This document shows positions 54,200-62,900 of a stretch of DNA of 64,000 nucleotides, in pieces; the stretch's first letter is position 1; the number at the start of each line of letters is the position of its first letter. The position numbers and the translations under genes were made by a program. This DNA comes from Planctomycetales bacterium (lineage in GTDB: Bacteria > Planctomycetota > Planctomycetia > Planctomycetales > Planctomycetaceae), in contig JAPLOA010000081.1 of assembly GCA_026400835.1 (NCBI GenBank), positions 1 through 64,000 on the forward strand, written 5' to 3'. Below the pieces are notes generated by a model. The model had not been told where the DNA came from. It did not search any database and saw only the letters and a program-made list of their open reading frames with translations.

Positions 54200-56716
54200 A
54201 TGAAATACTCGATTCTTCTGCTTTTGATCCTCACATCGCAAATCGAGGCCGCGAACTGGCCGCTGGAAGACATCAATGACACATTGATCATGCGTGGCGC
54301 TGCTAAGACGGCCGCCGGGGCCTCCGGGCAGAGCCTGGTGCTTGACGGCGAGTCGCTGATTGAACTCAAGGATAGCGCAGACGTCGCCAGCGACGCCTTC
54401 ACCGTTTCGTTGTGGTTCAATCCGTATGATCTCGCTGGTGAGCAGCAGATGCTGGTCGGCAAGAATCGTTATTCGCGAAACGAGCGACAGTGGAGTCTCA
54501 CCATCGAGCCGGACGGCAAACTGAAAGCACACCTGCGGCAGAACGACTGGAGTACGATTTCCTGTGACGAACCGCTCGTCGCCGGAAAATGGTTTTTCGC
54601 AACTTTGGTGGCCGACTCAGGCAAAGCAACGCTGTTCCTGAACGGAAAGCCCGTGGGCGAAGTAAAGCTTCAGACGCCCATCGCCGCCACACCGGCTCCC
54701 ATCACACTTGGCGGCATCTGGGATGCGGATCAGGTGCGCCAGCCCTTCACCGGTGCCCTGGATGAACTCACCCTGGAACCCCGTGCGTTGAAGGCAGAGG
54801 AGGTCGCCGCAGGTTACCGACCGGTATCCGCCATGCACGATATGACGACGGTGGTCGGACTGCCATTGTGGGACGTCGCGCACCCGCTCCCGAAAGCCGC
54901 CGAGCTGCCGCGGGTGGCAGCCGCGGAGTTTTATGTCATTAAAAATCAGCAACCAGATACGGATCAGTGCAAGTTCACGCTTGGCGTTGGCCTCGCCTGG
55001 CACAAAGGAAAGCTATACGCCTCCTATGGTTACAACAAGGGCCATGAAAATACGCCCACCGAGGAAGCTCATGTGAAGGTTAGCGACGATGGGGGCAAGA
55101 CTTGGAGTCCGACCGTGGTCATGGATGCAGGCGAGGGCGATATCGCGGTGAGCCACGGCGTCTTCCTCTCGCACGGTGGGAGCCTGTGGGCCTTCATGGG
55201 TGCCTTTTATGCACATGAGAAACTCTACCACCGCGTGCATGCCCGCGCCTACAAGTTGAATGAAACCACGGGAGCCTGGGAGCCGCGTGGAGCCATCGTG
55301 GACGGCGGATTCTGGCCCATGCAGGAGCCGCAGAAAATGCCAGATGGAAACTGGATCATGGCCGGGTTCCGCATCGGCGAAGCTGGCAATCTGCCTGCGG
55401 TGGCCATCAGCAAGGGCGACGACTTCACGAAGTGGGATCTCGTCGTCATTCCTGCCGCACCCGGTCTTGGCAACATCTGGGGCGAGTCCACCGTCATCGT
55501 CGAAGACAAACGCATTCTCAACATCGCCCGCTACGGCAGAAAGGCATTGGCCTTGCTCTCCATCAGCGAGGACCACGGCCGCACGTGGACGCCCACGGCA
55601 CCATCGAATCTGCCCATGGCTACCAGCAAACCCTACGCCGGCACGTTGAGTACCGGCGAGCCCTACCTTGTCTGCACTACCACGGCCGACACCGGCGGAG
55701 CGCGTTCCCCCTTGACCATCGCGGTGGGCAAACCAGGCGAATCGGTTTTCAGCAAGGTCTTTCTCATTCGCGCGTCGGTCTTCGAGGGCACGCCGGGAGT
55801 CTCCGACCCGAAAGCCGACTTCAGTTACCCTTATGCCATCGAGCACGACGGCAAGCTCTACATCGGCTACACCCACAAAAGCCACGCAGCGAACGAACTG
55901 GTCGTCATCCCGATTGATCGACTGCGAGTCGAACACCATTCTCTGTCGCAAACGGAGCCAACCAACGTCAAAGAAGCGGCCGCGATGAAGGCTCGCGAAG
56001 AAGCGGATTTGGAGGAGAAGTATCAAGCCTGGGTGGCAAAGCTGACATCCGCACAGCAAGCATGGGAGAAAACATTGCAGGCGGAGCTTGGCAGCTTCTA
56101 TCTGCCGATTCACAAGCGTGAGAAGGTTGCCGGGAAGTCCAACGCCTGGGAATTCGTCGAAGATGATCCCGCTTTGCCGCGAGTGCTTCTCATTGGCGAT
56201 TCGGTCTCACGCGCCTACACGCAAACGGTCCGAAAGGAACTTACGGGAATCGCCAACGTGCATCGTGCTCCGGCCAACTGCGGTCCAACGTCGACCGGGC
56301 TGAAGAAGATTGACGTATGGCTGGGCAACGGCAAGTGGGACGTGATCCACTTCAATTTCGGAATCCACGATCGCGCGACACCGCTGGCGGATTACGCAAC
56401 TCGGCTTGAACAACTTGTCGAGCGAATGCAGCAGACGGGTGCGAAGCTGGTTTGGGCCAGTACAACGCCGATTCCCGACGTCGCCGACAAGTACTCCGCC
56501 GAATCGATTATCGAGCGCAACGCAGCTGCCGCTGAAGTGATGCAACGACACGCAGTCGCCATTGATGATCTCTTCACTGCAATCACGCCACGGCTGGCCG
56601 ATTTGCAGAACCCCAGTGACGTCCACTTTACCGGGCCGGGAAATGAATTTCTGGGTGAGCAGGTAGCGGCGTATCTTAAGTCAATGATTCCGATTGTGTC
56701 CGAGCCAGGGCAGTGA
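54200..56716 (+). CDS. LamG - sialidase - SGNH esterase fusion protein
   Basis: 838 residues from ATG 54200; upstream codons to 54116 lack similarity. The signal peptide ends near QIEAANW. A LamG/concanavalin-like domain (about 20-210) has DAFTVSLWFNPYDLAGEQQ and GKATLFLNGKPVGEV. The middle (about 250-600) is a BNR/sialidase-type propeller with Asp-boxes VSDDGGKTWSP and ISEDHGRTWTP. A helical linker follows, and from about 660 an SGNH hydrolase: LLIGDSVSRAY (Ser of block I), HFNFGIHD (block III, with His-Asp in place of Asn-Asp) and PSDVHFTGPG (Asp and His of block V). It thus joins glycan recognition, glycosidase and deacetylase activity in one secreted chain. All SGNH catalytic positions are present. 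Confidence 0.88.
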   Translation: MKYSILLLLILTSQIEAANWPLEDINDTLIMRGAAKTAAGASGQSLVLDGESLIELKDSADVASDAFTVSLWFNPYDLAGEQQMLVGKNRYSRNERQWSLTIEPDGKLKAHLRQNDWSTISCDEPLVAGKWFFATLVADSGKATLFLNGKPVGEVKLQTPIAATPAPITLGGIWDADQVRQPFTGALDELTLEPRALKAEEVAAGYRPVSAMHDMTTVVGLPLWDVAHPLPKAAELPRVAAAEFYVIKNQQPDTDQCKFTLGVGLAWHKGKLYASYGYNKGHENTPTEEAHVKVSDDGGKTWSPTVVMDAGEGDIAVSHGVFLSHGGSLWAFMGAFYAHEKLYHRVHARAYKLNETTGAWEPRGAIVDGGFWPMQEPQKMPDGNWIMAGFRIGEAGNLPAVAISKGDDFTKWDLVVIPAAPGLGNIWGESTVIVEDKRILNIARYGRKALALLSISEDHGRTWTPTAPSNLPMATSKPYAGTLSTGEPYLVCTTTADTGGARSPLTIAVGKPGESVFSKVFLIRASVFEGTPGVSDPKADFSYPYAIEHDGKLYIGYTHKSHAANELVVIPIDRLRVEHHSLSQTEPTNVKEAAAMKAREEADLEEKYQAWVAKLTSAQQAWEKTLQAELGSFYLPIHKREKVAGKSNAWEFVEDDPALPRVLLIGDSVSRAYTQTVRKELTGIANVHRAPANCGPTSTGLKKIDVWLGNGKWDVIHFNFGIHDRATPLADYATRLEQLVERMQQTGAKLVWASTTPIPDVADKYSAESIIERNAAAAEVMQRHAVAIDDLFTAITPRLADLQNPSDVHFTGPGNEFLGEQVAAYLKSMIPIVSEPGQ

Positions 56717-56725
56717 CGTCAAAAA

Positions 56726-57058
56726 ATGGGCGACAGAAAAATGAAATGCACGCTTAAATTACTCCGCAACCACTGCGTGATAGCATCGTTCGCGATCATC
56801 TGCCTGTTCCTGTTTGCGGTTGCTTCGGCCGCCGAACCGCTGCGAGAGACAAGCGACATGTTTCCGCCGGGGTTGAATGGCGTTGCTCGCTATCGCATTC
56901 CCGGCGTCGTGGTCACTCCCGAAGGAACCGTGCTGGCATATTGCGCGGCACGTCGGAACAATAGCTCCGACTGGGGTGAGATCGAAATCCATCTACGACA
57001 CCCGCTCGTCGTTGTGTCCATGCCCGATCATCCTGGTTGTCTGTCAACGGTCGAGTAA
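56726..57058 (+). pseudogene. Sialidase N-terminal fragment
   Basis: 110 codons with a signal-like hydrophobic stretch (ASFAIICLFLFAVASAA) and then RYRIPGVVVTPEGTVLAYCAARRN, the FRIP-type start of a sialidase (YRIP) up to DWGEIEIHLR. After about 56998 an unrelated tail of 20 residues follows to a stop. The propeller and its Asp-boxes are absent. This is a 5' remnant left by a deletion; the aldolase gene of the opposite strand ends 55 bases later. Confidence 0.85.
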
Positions 57059-57112
57059 GTGATTGCAGGGCGTGCTACTCATCAAATTATGGCTGACAAT
57101 GCACTACTGGCA

Positions 57113-57844
57113 TCACTGCGACCTGCGCCCATCCGCCAGAATTTTCAGGTAAGCCTGTCTCAGAATGCTGAGGTCGGACTCCACGGCAATCTCCGTGAAA
57201 CCTTGATCTGCAAACTTCGTGATCGTTTCGACATCCCGGCACAGGATTCCCGCTGCCTTTCCATACTTCAGGGTCGCGTTCACGACCGCAGCCAGACAGG
57301 CTTCAAAGTCAGCAACGTTCCATTCGGGATGATGCTCCAGATCGTGGCGCAGATCTGCGGGACCTACAAACAGCACGTCCACACCATCGACCGCCGCAAT
57401 CGCCTCGACGTTCTTCATTCCCTCGACCGACTCTATCTGAGCCATGATGCGTGGTGCCGACTCGGCGTCGGTGGCGAAGGTGAGACCATAGCCATGCGTT
57501 CGAACGGTGCGTGACAGACCACGTCGACCGCGCGGAGCATAGTACGCGGCGCTGACGATTTCGCGGGCCGTCTCGGCAGATTCCACATGCGGCACCATGA
57601 TCCCCTTTGCACCCCAGTCGAGCACGCGGGCAATCTGATCGGGATATGGGGCTCCCACGCGCACGACAGGCTTCGTGGCGCGGCCGCCGAGCGCGCGAAG
57701 CTGACCGGGCAAAGCCGCCTCAGGTTCACACCCGTGCTCCAGATCGAGCAGCAGCCAGTCGAACCCGCACAACGCCGCCAGTTCGGCAATCGCAGGTGAT
57801 CCGGTCGAGAGCCAGGTTCCCAGTCGAAGAGACGATTTGGTCAT
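57113..57844 (-). CDS. HpcH/HpaI-family aldolase
   Basis: 243 residues from ATG 57844 (a TTG at 57853 is possible). Its start overlaps the stop of the kinase gene (ATGA), so the two are translated in series. Family marks are LGTWLSTGSPAIAELAALCGFDWLLLDLEHG near the start (Glu/Asp of the metal site), GAKGIMVPHVESAE near 80, IMAQIESVEGMKNVEAI near 130 (Glu metal ligand), and VDVLFVGPADLRHDLE near 155 with the Asp ligand. The enzyme makes or splits 2-keto-3-deoxy acids into pyruvate and an aldehyde with a divalent metal. It is the last gene of the sialidase-transporter-kinase-aldolase run. Confidence 0.92.
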   Translation of the reverse strand: MTKSSLRLGTWLSTGSPAIAELAALCGFDWLLLDLEHGCEPEAALPGQLRALGGRATKPVVRVGAPYPDQIARVLDWGAKGIMVPHVESAETAREIVSAAYYAPRGRRGLSRTVRTHGYGLTFATDAESAPRIMAQIESVEGMKNVEAIAAVDGVDVLFVGPADLRHDLEHHPEWNVADFEACLAAVVNATLKYGKAAGILCRDVETITKFADQGFTEIAVESDLSILRQAYLKILADGRRSQ

Positions 57845-58959
57845 AGCGTGCAAAACTCCGAGTTCGTCTGAAGCCCTTTAAGGGCGGTTTCGATGCGATG
57901 TTCTGTCTGCTGTCGAAGTGATTGACCGTTGTCACCCGGACGGATCAGGAACAGGCCGCCATCGCGATTAAAGTATCCTGCACCGACGCGGATGACAGCT
58001 TTCACGATCATGTTGCGCAGAAGATGCAGCCAAAAGCGGCGGCGATGCTCGTCTGGCAACGGTCGGATGCTCTGATAACCCTCGAAGGCGCGCGACAGAA
58101 ATGCCGCATCATGAAAGCATGCGAGCAGCGAGAGATCGTCCATCGGGTCGCCCGAGATCGCGTCATCGAAGTCAATGAACGCGGCGATATGCTCGCGGGT
58201 GCCGAGTATGTTCCAAAGCGCGAGATCTTTGTGGACAAGACAACCCAGCGGCAGGTCGAGCAAGGCCTGGTGGTTTGCAATTTCGGAGGCGATTTCGTCG
58301 CGTTGCTCACGAGTAAGAAAACCCCTCGAAACGAGGAAGGCGAGGTGCTGGTCGAGTCGAAGATGGAAGTAGTCGGCGTAGGAACTGCGAGAGCCTGAAA
58401 GTGGCCTGGACTGCTCTCTGTGCGTTTCAAGCGTCGCTTGACTTTCGTTCCGTGCAGACCACTCTAACGTGCCAAATCCTTCCAGCGTGATTGTCTGCCA
58501 CTTCGCGACCCCTTGCCCGATAGCGAAGGCAATGCCGGATGCATCGAGGCTCCCCAGCTTGAACCAATGGTTCAGATCAGGAGCCGAAGTCCGCTCCAAC
58601 GCCTGCCAGGCAAAGGGCACACGGCTCCGGGTTGCATCGCAGCCAAAAACCCTGGGAGTAATGACGCCGATTTCACGCACACGGTCCAATACGGCAGACT
58701 CGATGGCGAGATGCTCGTCTTTCTCGGGTCCGTTCTCGACGCGCACAAACATCGCCTGGCCATCCACGTCGGCATTCCAGGTGAGATGATTTCCCTGACC
58801 GGCTCCGGGGGTCAGATCGACATGCTTCGTCTTCAGTTGCTCGCGCAAAGCCTCACGCAGCAATTCCTCCATCACAATGTCCGGCTCACCGCGCCGCTGT
58901 GTGCCATGAAAGGCAGCTGGGCGATCACATTTCCAGTAGTAGATGTCGTGGCGGCTCAT
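57841..58959 (-). CDS. APH-fold kinase (aminoglycoside phosphotransferase-like)
   Basis: 372 residues from ATG 58959, with GGAG nine bases upstream; a longer start at 58989 would overlap the transporter gene. The C-terminal lobe has LVHKDLALWNIL near 265 (HxDxxxxN catalytic loop) and AAFIDFDDAISGDPMDD near 282 (metal-binding Asp of the DxD part). The N-lobe has a Gly-rich loop-like GAGQGNHLTWNAD. The family covers choline, methylthioribose, fructosamine, hexosamine and homoserine kinases as well as antibiotic kinases. The company of a transporter and an aldolase makes a sugar-acid or keto-sugar kinase the best guess; an antibiotic role is unlikely. Confidence 0.85.
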   Translation of the reverse strand: MSRHDIYYWKCDRPAAFHGTQRRGEPDIVMEELLREALREQLKTKHVDLTPGAGQGNHLTWNADVDGQAMFVRVENGPEKDEHLAIESAVLDRVREIGVITPRVFGCDATRSRVPFAWQALERTSAPDLNHWFKLGSLDASGIAFAIGQGVAKWQTITLEGFGTLEWSARNESQATLETHREQSRPLSGSRSSYADYFHLRLDQHLAFLVSRGFLTREQRDEIASEIANHQALLDLPLGCLVHKDLALWNILGTREHIAAFIDFDDAISGDPMDDLSLLACFHDAAFLSRAFEGYQSIRPLPDEHRRRFWLHLLRNMIVKAVIRVGAGYFNRDGGLFLIRPGDNGQSLRQQTEHRIETALKGLQTNSEFCTL

Positions 58960-58961
58960 GA

Positions 58962-59894
58962 TCAGGACTCCGGTGTATGACGTTTCCACCAGGACGCGAG
59001 CAGGCCGCCAATAATATTCTGCAGCACGCCGCTGAATACGCCGGCTGCAGCAGCTAGTGGCATCGCTGCAAAATGTTCACGAGCCAGCGAAGCCGCCATG
59101 CCGCCGTTCTGCATGCCGACTTCAATGCTCACGGTGCGAGCCACGGACTCCGGGTAACGCAGCACTTTGGAAATTCCATAACCTACACCGAAACCCAGCA
59201 GATGCAGCGTTAACGCAGCCAACGCGAGCTTGCCGAAATTCGCCGCGATAGCATCCGCACTGGCAGCGACAATGCCTCCGCTTACTAACACGAAGGCCAG
59301 GACAGCTATCGTAGGCCCACAAGCACCGATCACCTCCGCCGTGCGTGGCAATTTCCAACGAATCAAAACGCCAAGCACTATTGGGGCGACCGTGAGTTGC
59401 ACCGCTGACAGGCAAAGTGCCCATGCATCGACCGGCACATATTTGCCTGCCAGGAGACTCGTCCACATCGGCGTGAAGAAGAAGGCGAGCATGGTGGAGA
59501 TCATCGTCAACACGACAGACAACGCGACATTCGCCTTCGCGAGGTAGGTGATCATGTTCGATGCCATACCGCCAGGACAACTTGCCACGAGGATAATACC
59601 TACGGCGAGACCTGGATCGAGTTTTAACGTTGTCGCGACGAGCCAGCCTGACAACGGCATGATTGTATACTGTGCCAGGAAGCCTAACGCCACACTACCA
59701 GGCATCTTGCCGATGGCTTTAAAGTCTTTGATGCTCAACGTAAGACCCATGCCGAGCATCGAGGCCGCCAGCGACCAAAAGATCCATGGCTTGTCGAACC
59801 AGAGCATCGTTGAGGGCTTAAAGAAAGCAATGACCGCCAGCGTGACCAGCCAAACAGGGTAAAGATTGTTGAACCATTGGATGAAGCGAATCAT
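58962..59894 (-). CDS. Bile acid:sodium symporter (BASS) family transporter
   Basis: 310 residues, about nine or ten membrane segments over the whole length (PVWLVTLAVIAFFK, GFLAQYTIMPLSGWLVAT, VVLTMISTMLAFFF, LTLHLLGFGVGYGISKVL). The crossover motifs are present: SCPGGMASN near 107 and EVGMQNGGMAASL near 262, the sodium- and substrate-binding parts. Usual substrates are bile acids, pantoate, pyruvate and other organic acids. It ends two bases before the kinase start and begins about 70 bases after the giant sialidase gene, so it probably imports an acidic product. Confidence 0.93.
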   Translation of the reverse strand: MIRFIQWFNNLYPVWLVTLAVIAFFKPSTMLWFDKPWIFWSLAASMLGMGLTLSIKDFKAIGKMPGSVALGFLAQYTIMPLSGWLVATTLKLDPGLAVGIILVASCPGGMASNMITYLAKANVALSVVLTMISTMLAFFFTPMWTSLLAGKYVPVDAWALCLSAVQLTVAPIVLGVLIRWKLPRTAEVIGACGPTIAVLAFVLVSGGIVAASADAIAANFGKLALAALTLHLLGFGVGYGISKVLRYPESVARTVSIEVGMQNGGMAASLAREHFAAMPLAAAAGVFSGVLQNIIGGLLASWWKRHTPES

Positions 59895-59967
59895 GGAAGG
59901 CTACTTGGTTATAACGTGAAGACTGACAAGTGCGGGGAGACCTGCAACAACCAAAGGCATGGCTGGT

Positions 59968-62900
59968 TCACTGCAGCGGAAGTTTGACGCTATAGTGGAC
60001 GCAACGATGGCGGTTGTCGTCGAAGGCGAAGTGCAACCATTGCTTGTCGAAGCTAACGAAACCATCGGGATAGTTCATTCGGCCTTTCGGACCGTCGCAG
60101 GACTCGGCTTGTAACACGCGCTGATAAGGCCAGGTCTTCATGCCGTCAAAACTAATCCAAAGTGCCATTGGGCTGCGATGCTTAGGATTGGGATTGTGCA
60201 GCAACGCAACCTTGTCGCCTCCCAAACCGTAGAGCATTGCCTTGGAGCCGGGGTTGGGGATCGCAGTTTTCGTCGCGAACGTCGGCCATGTTTGACCGCC
60301 GTCGCTCGACTCGGCGTAGTAGAGAACTCCGCCGAGGCGGTCCGCACGGATTACCATCGCAACCCGCCCGTCGGCCAACTCGACGAGACTGTTTTCAGCC
60401 CATCCATGATACCGGTCATCGTCGGTGATGCGGATGTTGCCGTGCTCAGAGAATGTCTTTCCTCCGTCACGACTGATGAGCACTCCGTTGCGGGGATTGC
60501 TAACGTAGTGAGCCAGCGTTTTGTGCCACGGTTTTTCCTCTGGCGGAGGCTCCGGAGTTCCTTCCGAGGGCCCGAGATAATGTTGAAACGGAATCAGGAT
60601 GCGGCCATCCCGCGTCACAATGTGCCCGCGAATGAACGTGAACTTCGCCAAGCGCCCGGGCATCGGTTCAGGTTTGCTCCACGTATGACCACTATCGTTG
60701 CTGTGCATCTGCCACGATTGCCAATCGCGGCCCCAGGTCTGCGAATGCGTACTAAAAAACATCGTCGTGCGATTTCCGATCGTCATGATTTCCGTCGCTC
60801 CCTGGCCGCTCGTCACACCGCTGCGAGGAAACGTCGTCTCGACGGTTGACAAAGGAGACCAGGTGCGGCCCTCATCGGTACTGCGCGTGATACCGATGTA
60901 GTTCTTCGGCGATGGTTCAAAGTCATCGCCTGCCAGCATCGAGATAATCCAGGAGTTATCCGGCATAAGTCGTAGCGTCGTGTCGCACACCATCTTGTTG
61001 GGAGTTATTCCATCGTACGGAATGCTGGTGCGATCTTGCTTCGCGTCTTCAATCACCTGCAAGGACCACTTATCGTTTGGACGAATTGATACCGGTAAAC
61101 TCGCCCTGTTAGCGAGCATGCGAAGCTTCGAATCGCGCGAGACAATCTTGCCAGCGAGCACATCCTCTTCACGGAACTTCGCTAATAAGATCTCCGCGTC
61201 AGTGTGGCGGTTCCAATCATAGAGAATGTGGATGAGACCGTCGGGCGACTCGAAGCCATCGGGATAAGAGACCGAGCTACGTTCATCGAGCAGCAGACCA
61301 CCTTTCCACGTCTGGCCGTCGTCTTCGGAGAGATAGGCAGACATATGCGAACGCTTCGCGAGTCGCTCGGTGGGAGGGCCATTTTTCACCAGCAGGATGC
61401 GACCGGACTTCAGCCTGCGCAGAAAAAAGCGTGCGTTGATGTTTTGCACCGTCGCGGCCTGACGCGGTTCGCTCCAGGTCCTGCCTAGGTCGCTGGAGAA
61501 ACTCTCGAACGGCTGGCCGTTCGTGCGGGCCAGCATCCAAAGGCGGCCATCGCGCAGCTCGACGGTCATGTGCTCGTCGAAGTTCCAATCCGGAAAGACG
61601 ACGCTGCCACGCTCTTTCCACGATGCCCCTTCGTCGGTGGAGGCAAAGACTCGCGCTGTTTTCTTATGCCAATCGGAGACCGGCAACAGCCAGTCGCCGT
61701 TCTTCAACACCGTCGGCTTGTTCAGCGTGCAACCCTCGGCAAACATCACCGGGTCGCTCCAAGATGGCTCCGCCGCATCGGGATCATCGCAGCGGATGAA
61801 CCAGTTCGTGATACGTTTCTGCGGATCGCCGAGCTGCTGATCGAAGAACAGCCACATGCGTCCTTTGGGATCGCTCCACAGATTGCCGACCAGCGCGCCG
61901 CTGAGTTTCTGTTCGGGCTCCGTCCGCGCGCCGACGGCCAGACGCGGCTTTGACCATGTGGTGCCATCATCATCGCTTGTTGCTAACAGAAAATAGCCAT
62001 CCTTTTTGTCTCCCGTGCCCGTCCAGCAACCCCAGATGCGGCCTTTTGGTGTGCGATCCATCCCGATGATCATCGCGCCCGACCGCGCCTCATCCTGAAA
62101 CGGGGCACCTGGATTTGAAATCACCACCGGCGCGTTGAGCCCCGGCTTTGACACAGCAGCACCATCCGCGAGCAGCAACAGCACCATCTTGTTGAACTTA
62201 AGCCGCTCGCCACTCTTAACCTCCTTGCGGTACAGGCTCACGCGATTGATCTCGCCGGGAAAGAGCTGCACCTCGGGCACGTCCACCTTGGTGAAGCCCG
62301 CTCTTCTTAGCGTTTCCTCCTGGCTCGCGGCCGTTGGTCGAATCGTCGGCGTGAGCGCGAAGAGCACGCCCGGTTTGGTGACTTCTACATCGGTCTTCTC
62401 GATGCTGGTACGGAGGAACGGCAGATCGCGCACCTGCTCGGGAAATTCATGGATGACATAGTCGCGGTCAGTGAAGAGCTTCACACCACCTTTCATGATC
62501 GCAGGCTCGATGGGAGGCGTTGGCCATGCGATGCGTTTGTGGCCGGTTTGCGGCTCGAACCGACCAACATCCTCTAGTTTGCCGAACATGATGCGATCGG
62601 AGGAGCCTTTGTGATCGCTCTGCGTGACGGTAAGCCAAATCGTGCCGTCGTGTTCATGAAAGGTCGGATACTGGAATGAGTGTGGCGACTCGAAGCGGTA
62701 TTTGCGTTCCCACGTCCTGCCATCTCGGGAGATGTCCACGTTGAAGACGCTGCGATTGCAATCGTGGACGCGAGTGTTCTCCTGCCAGCCGAGATAATAG
62801 ACGCCGCCGAACTTGTCGAAGGTCGGCTTGGAATTCAGACCGCTGGGCACAAAAGGCATGGTCTGGCCGACGCTCCAAGTCTTGCCGTCTTTGCTCGTCG

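Noticed and set aside
57841-58959. Antibiotic resistance gene (aminoglycoside phosphotransferase)
   Set aside because: Only the general APH fold is seen; the operon with a transporter and an aldolase favours a metabolic kinase.
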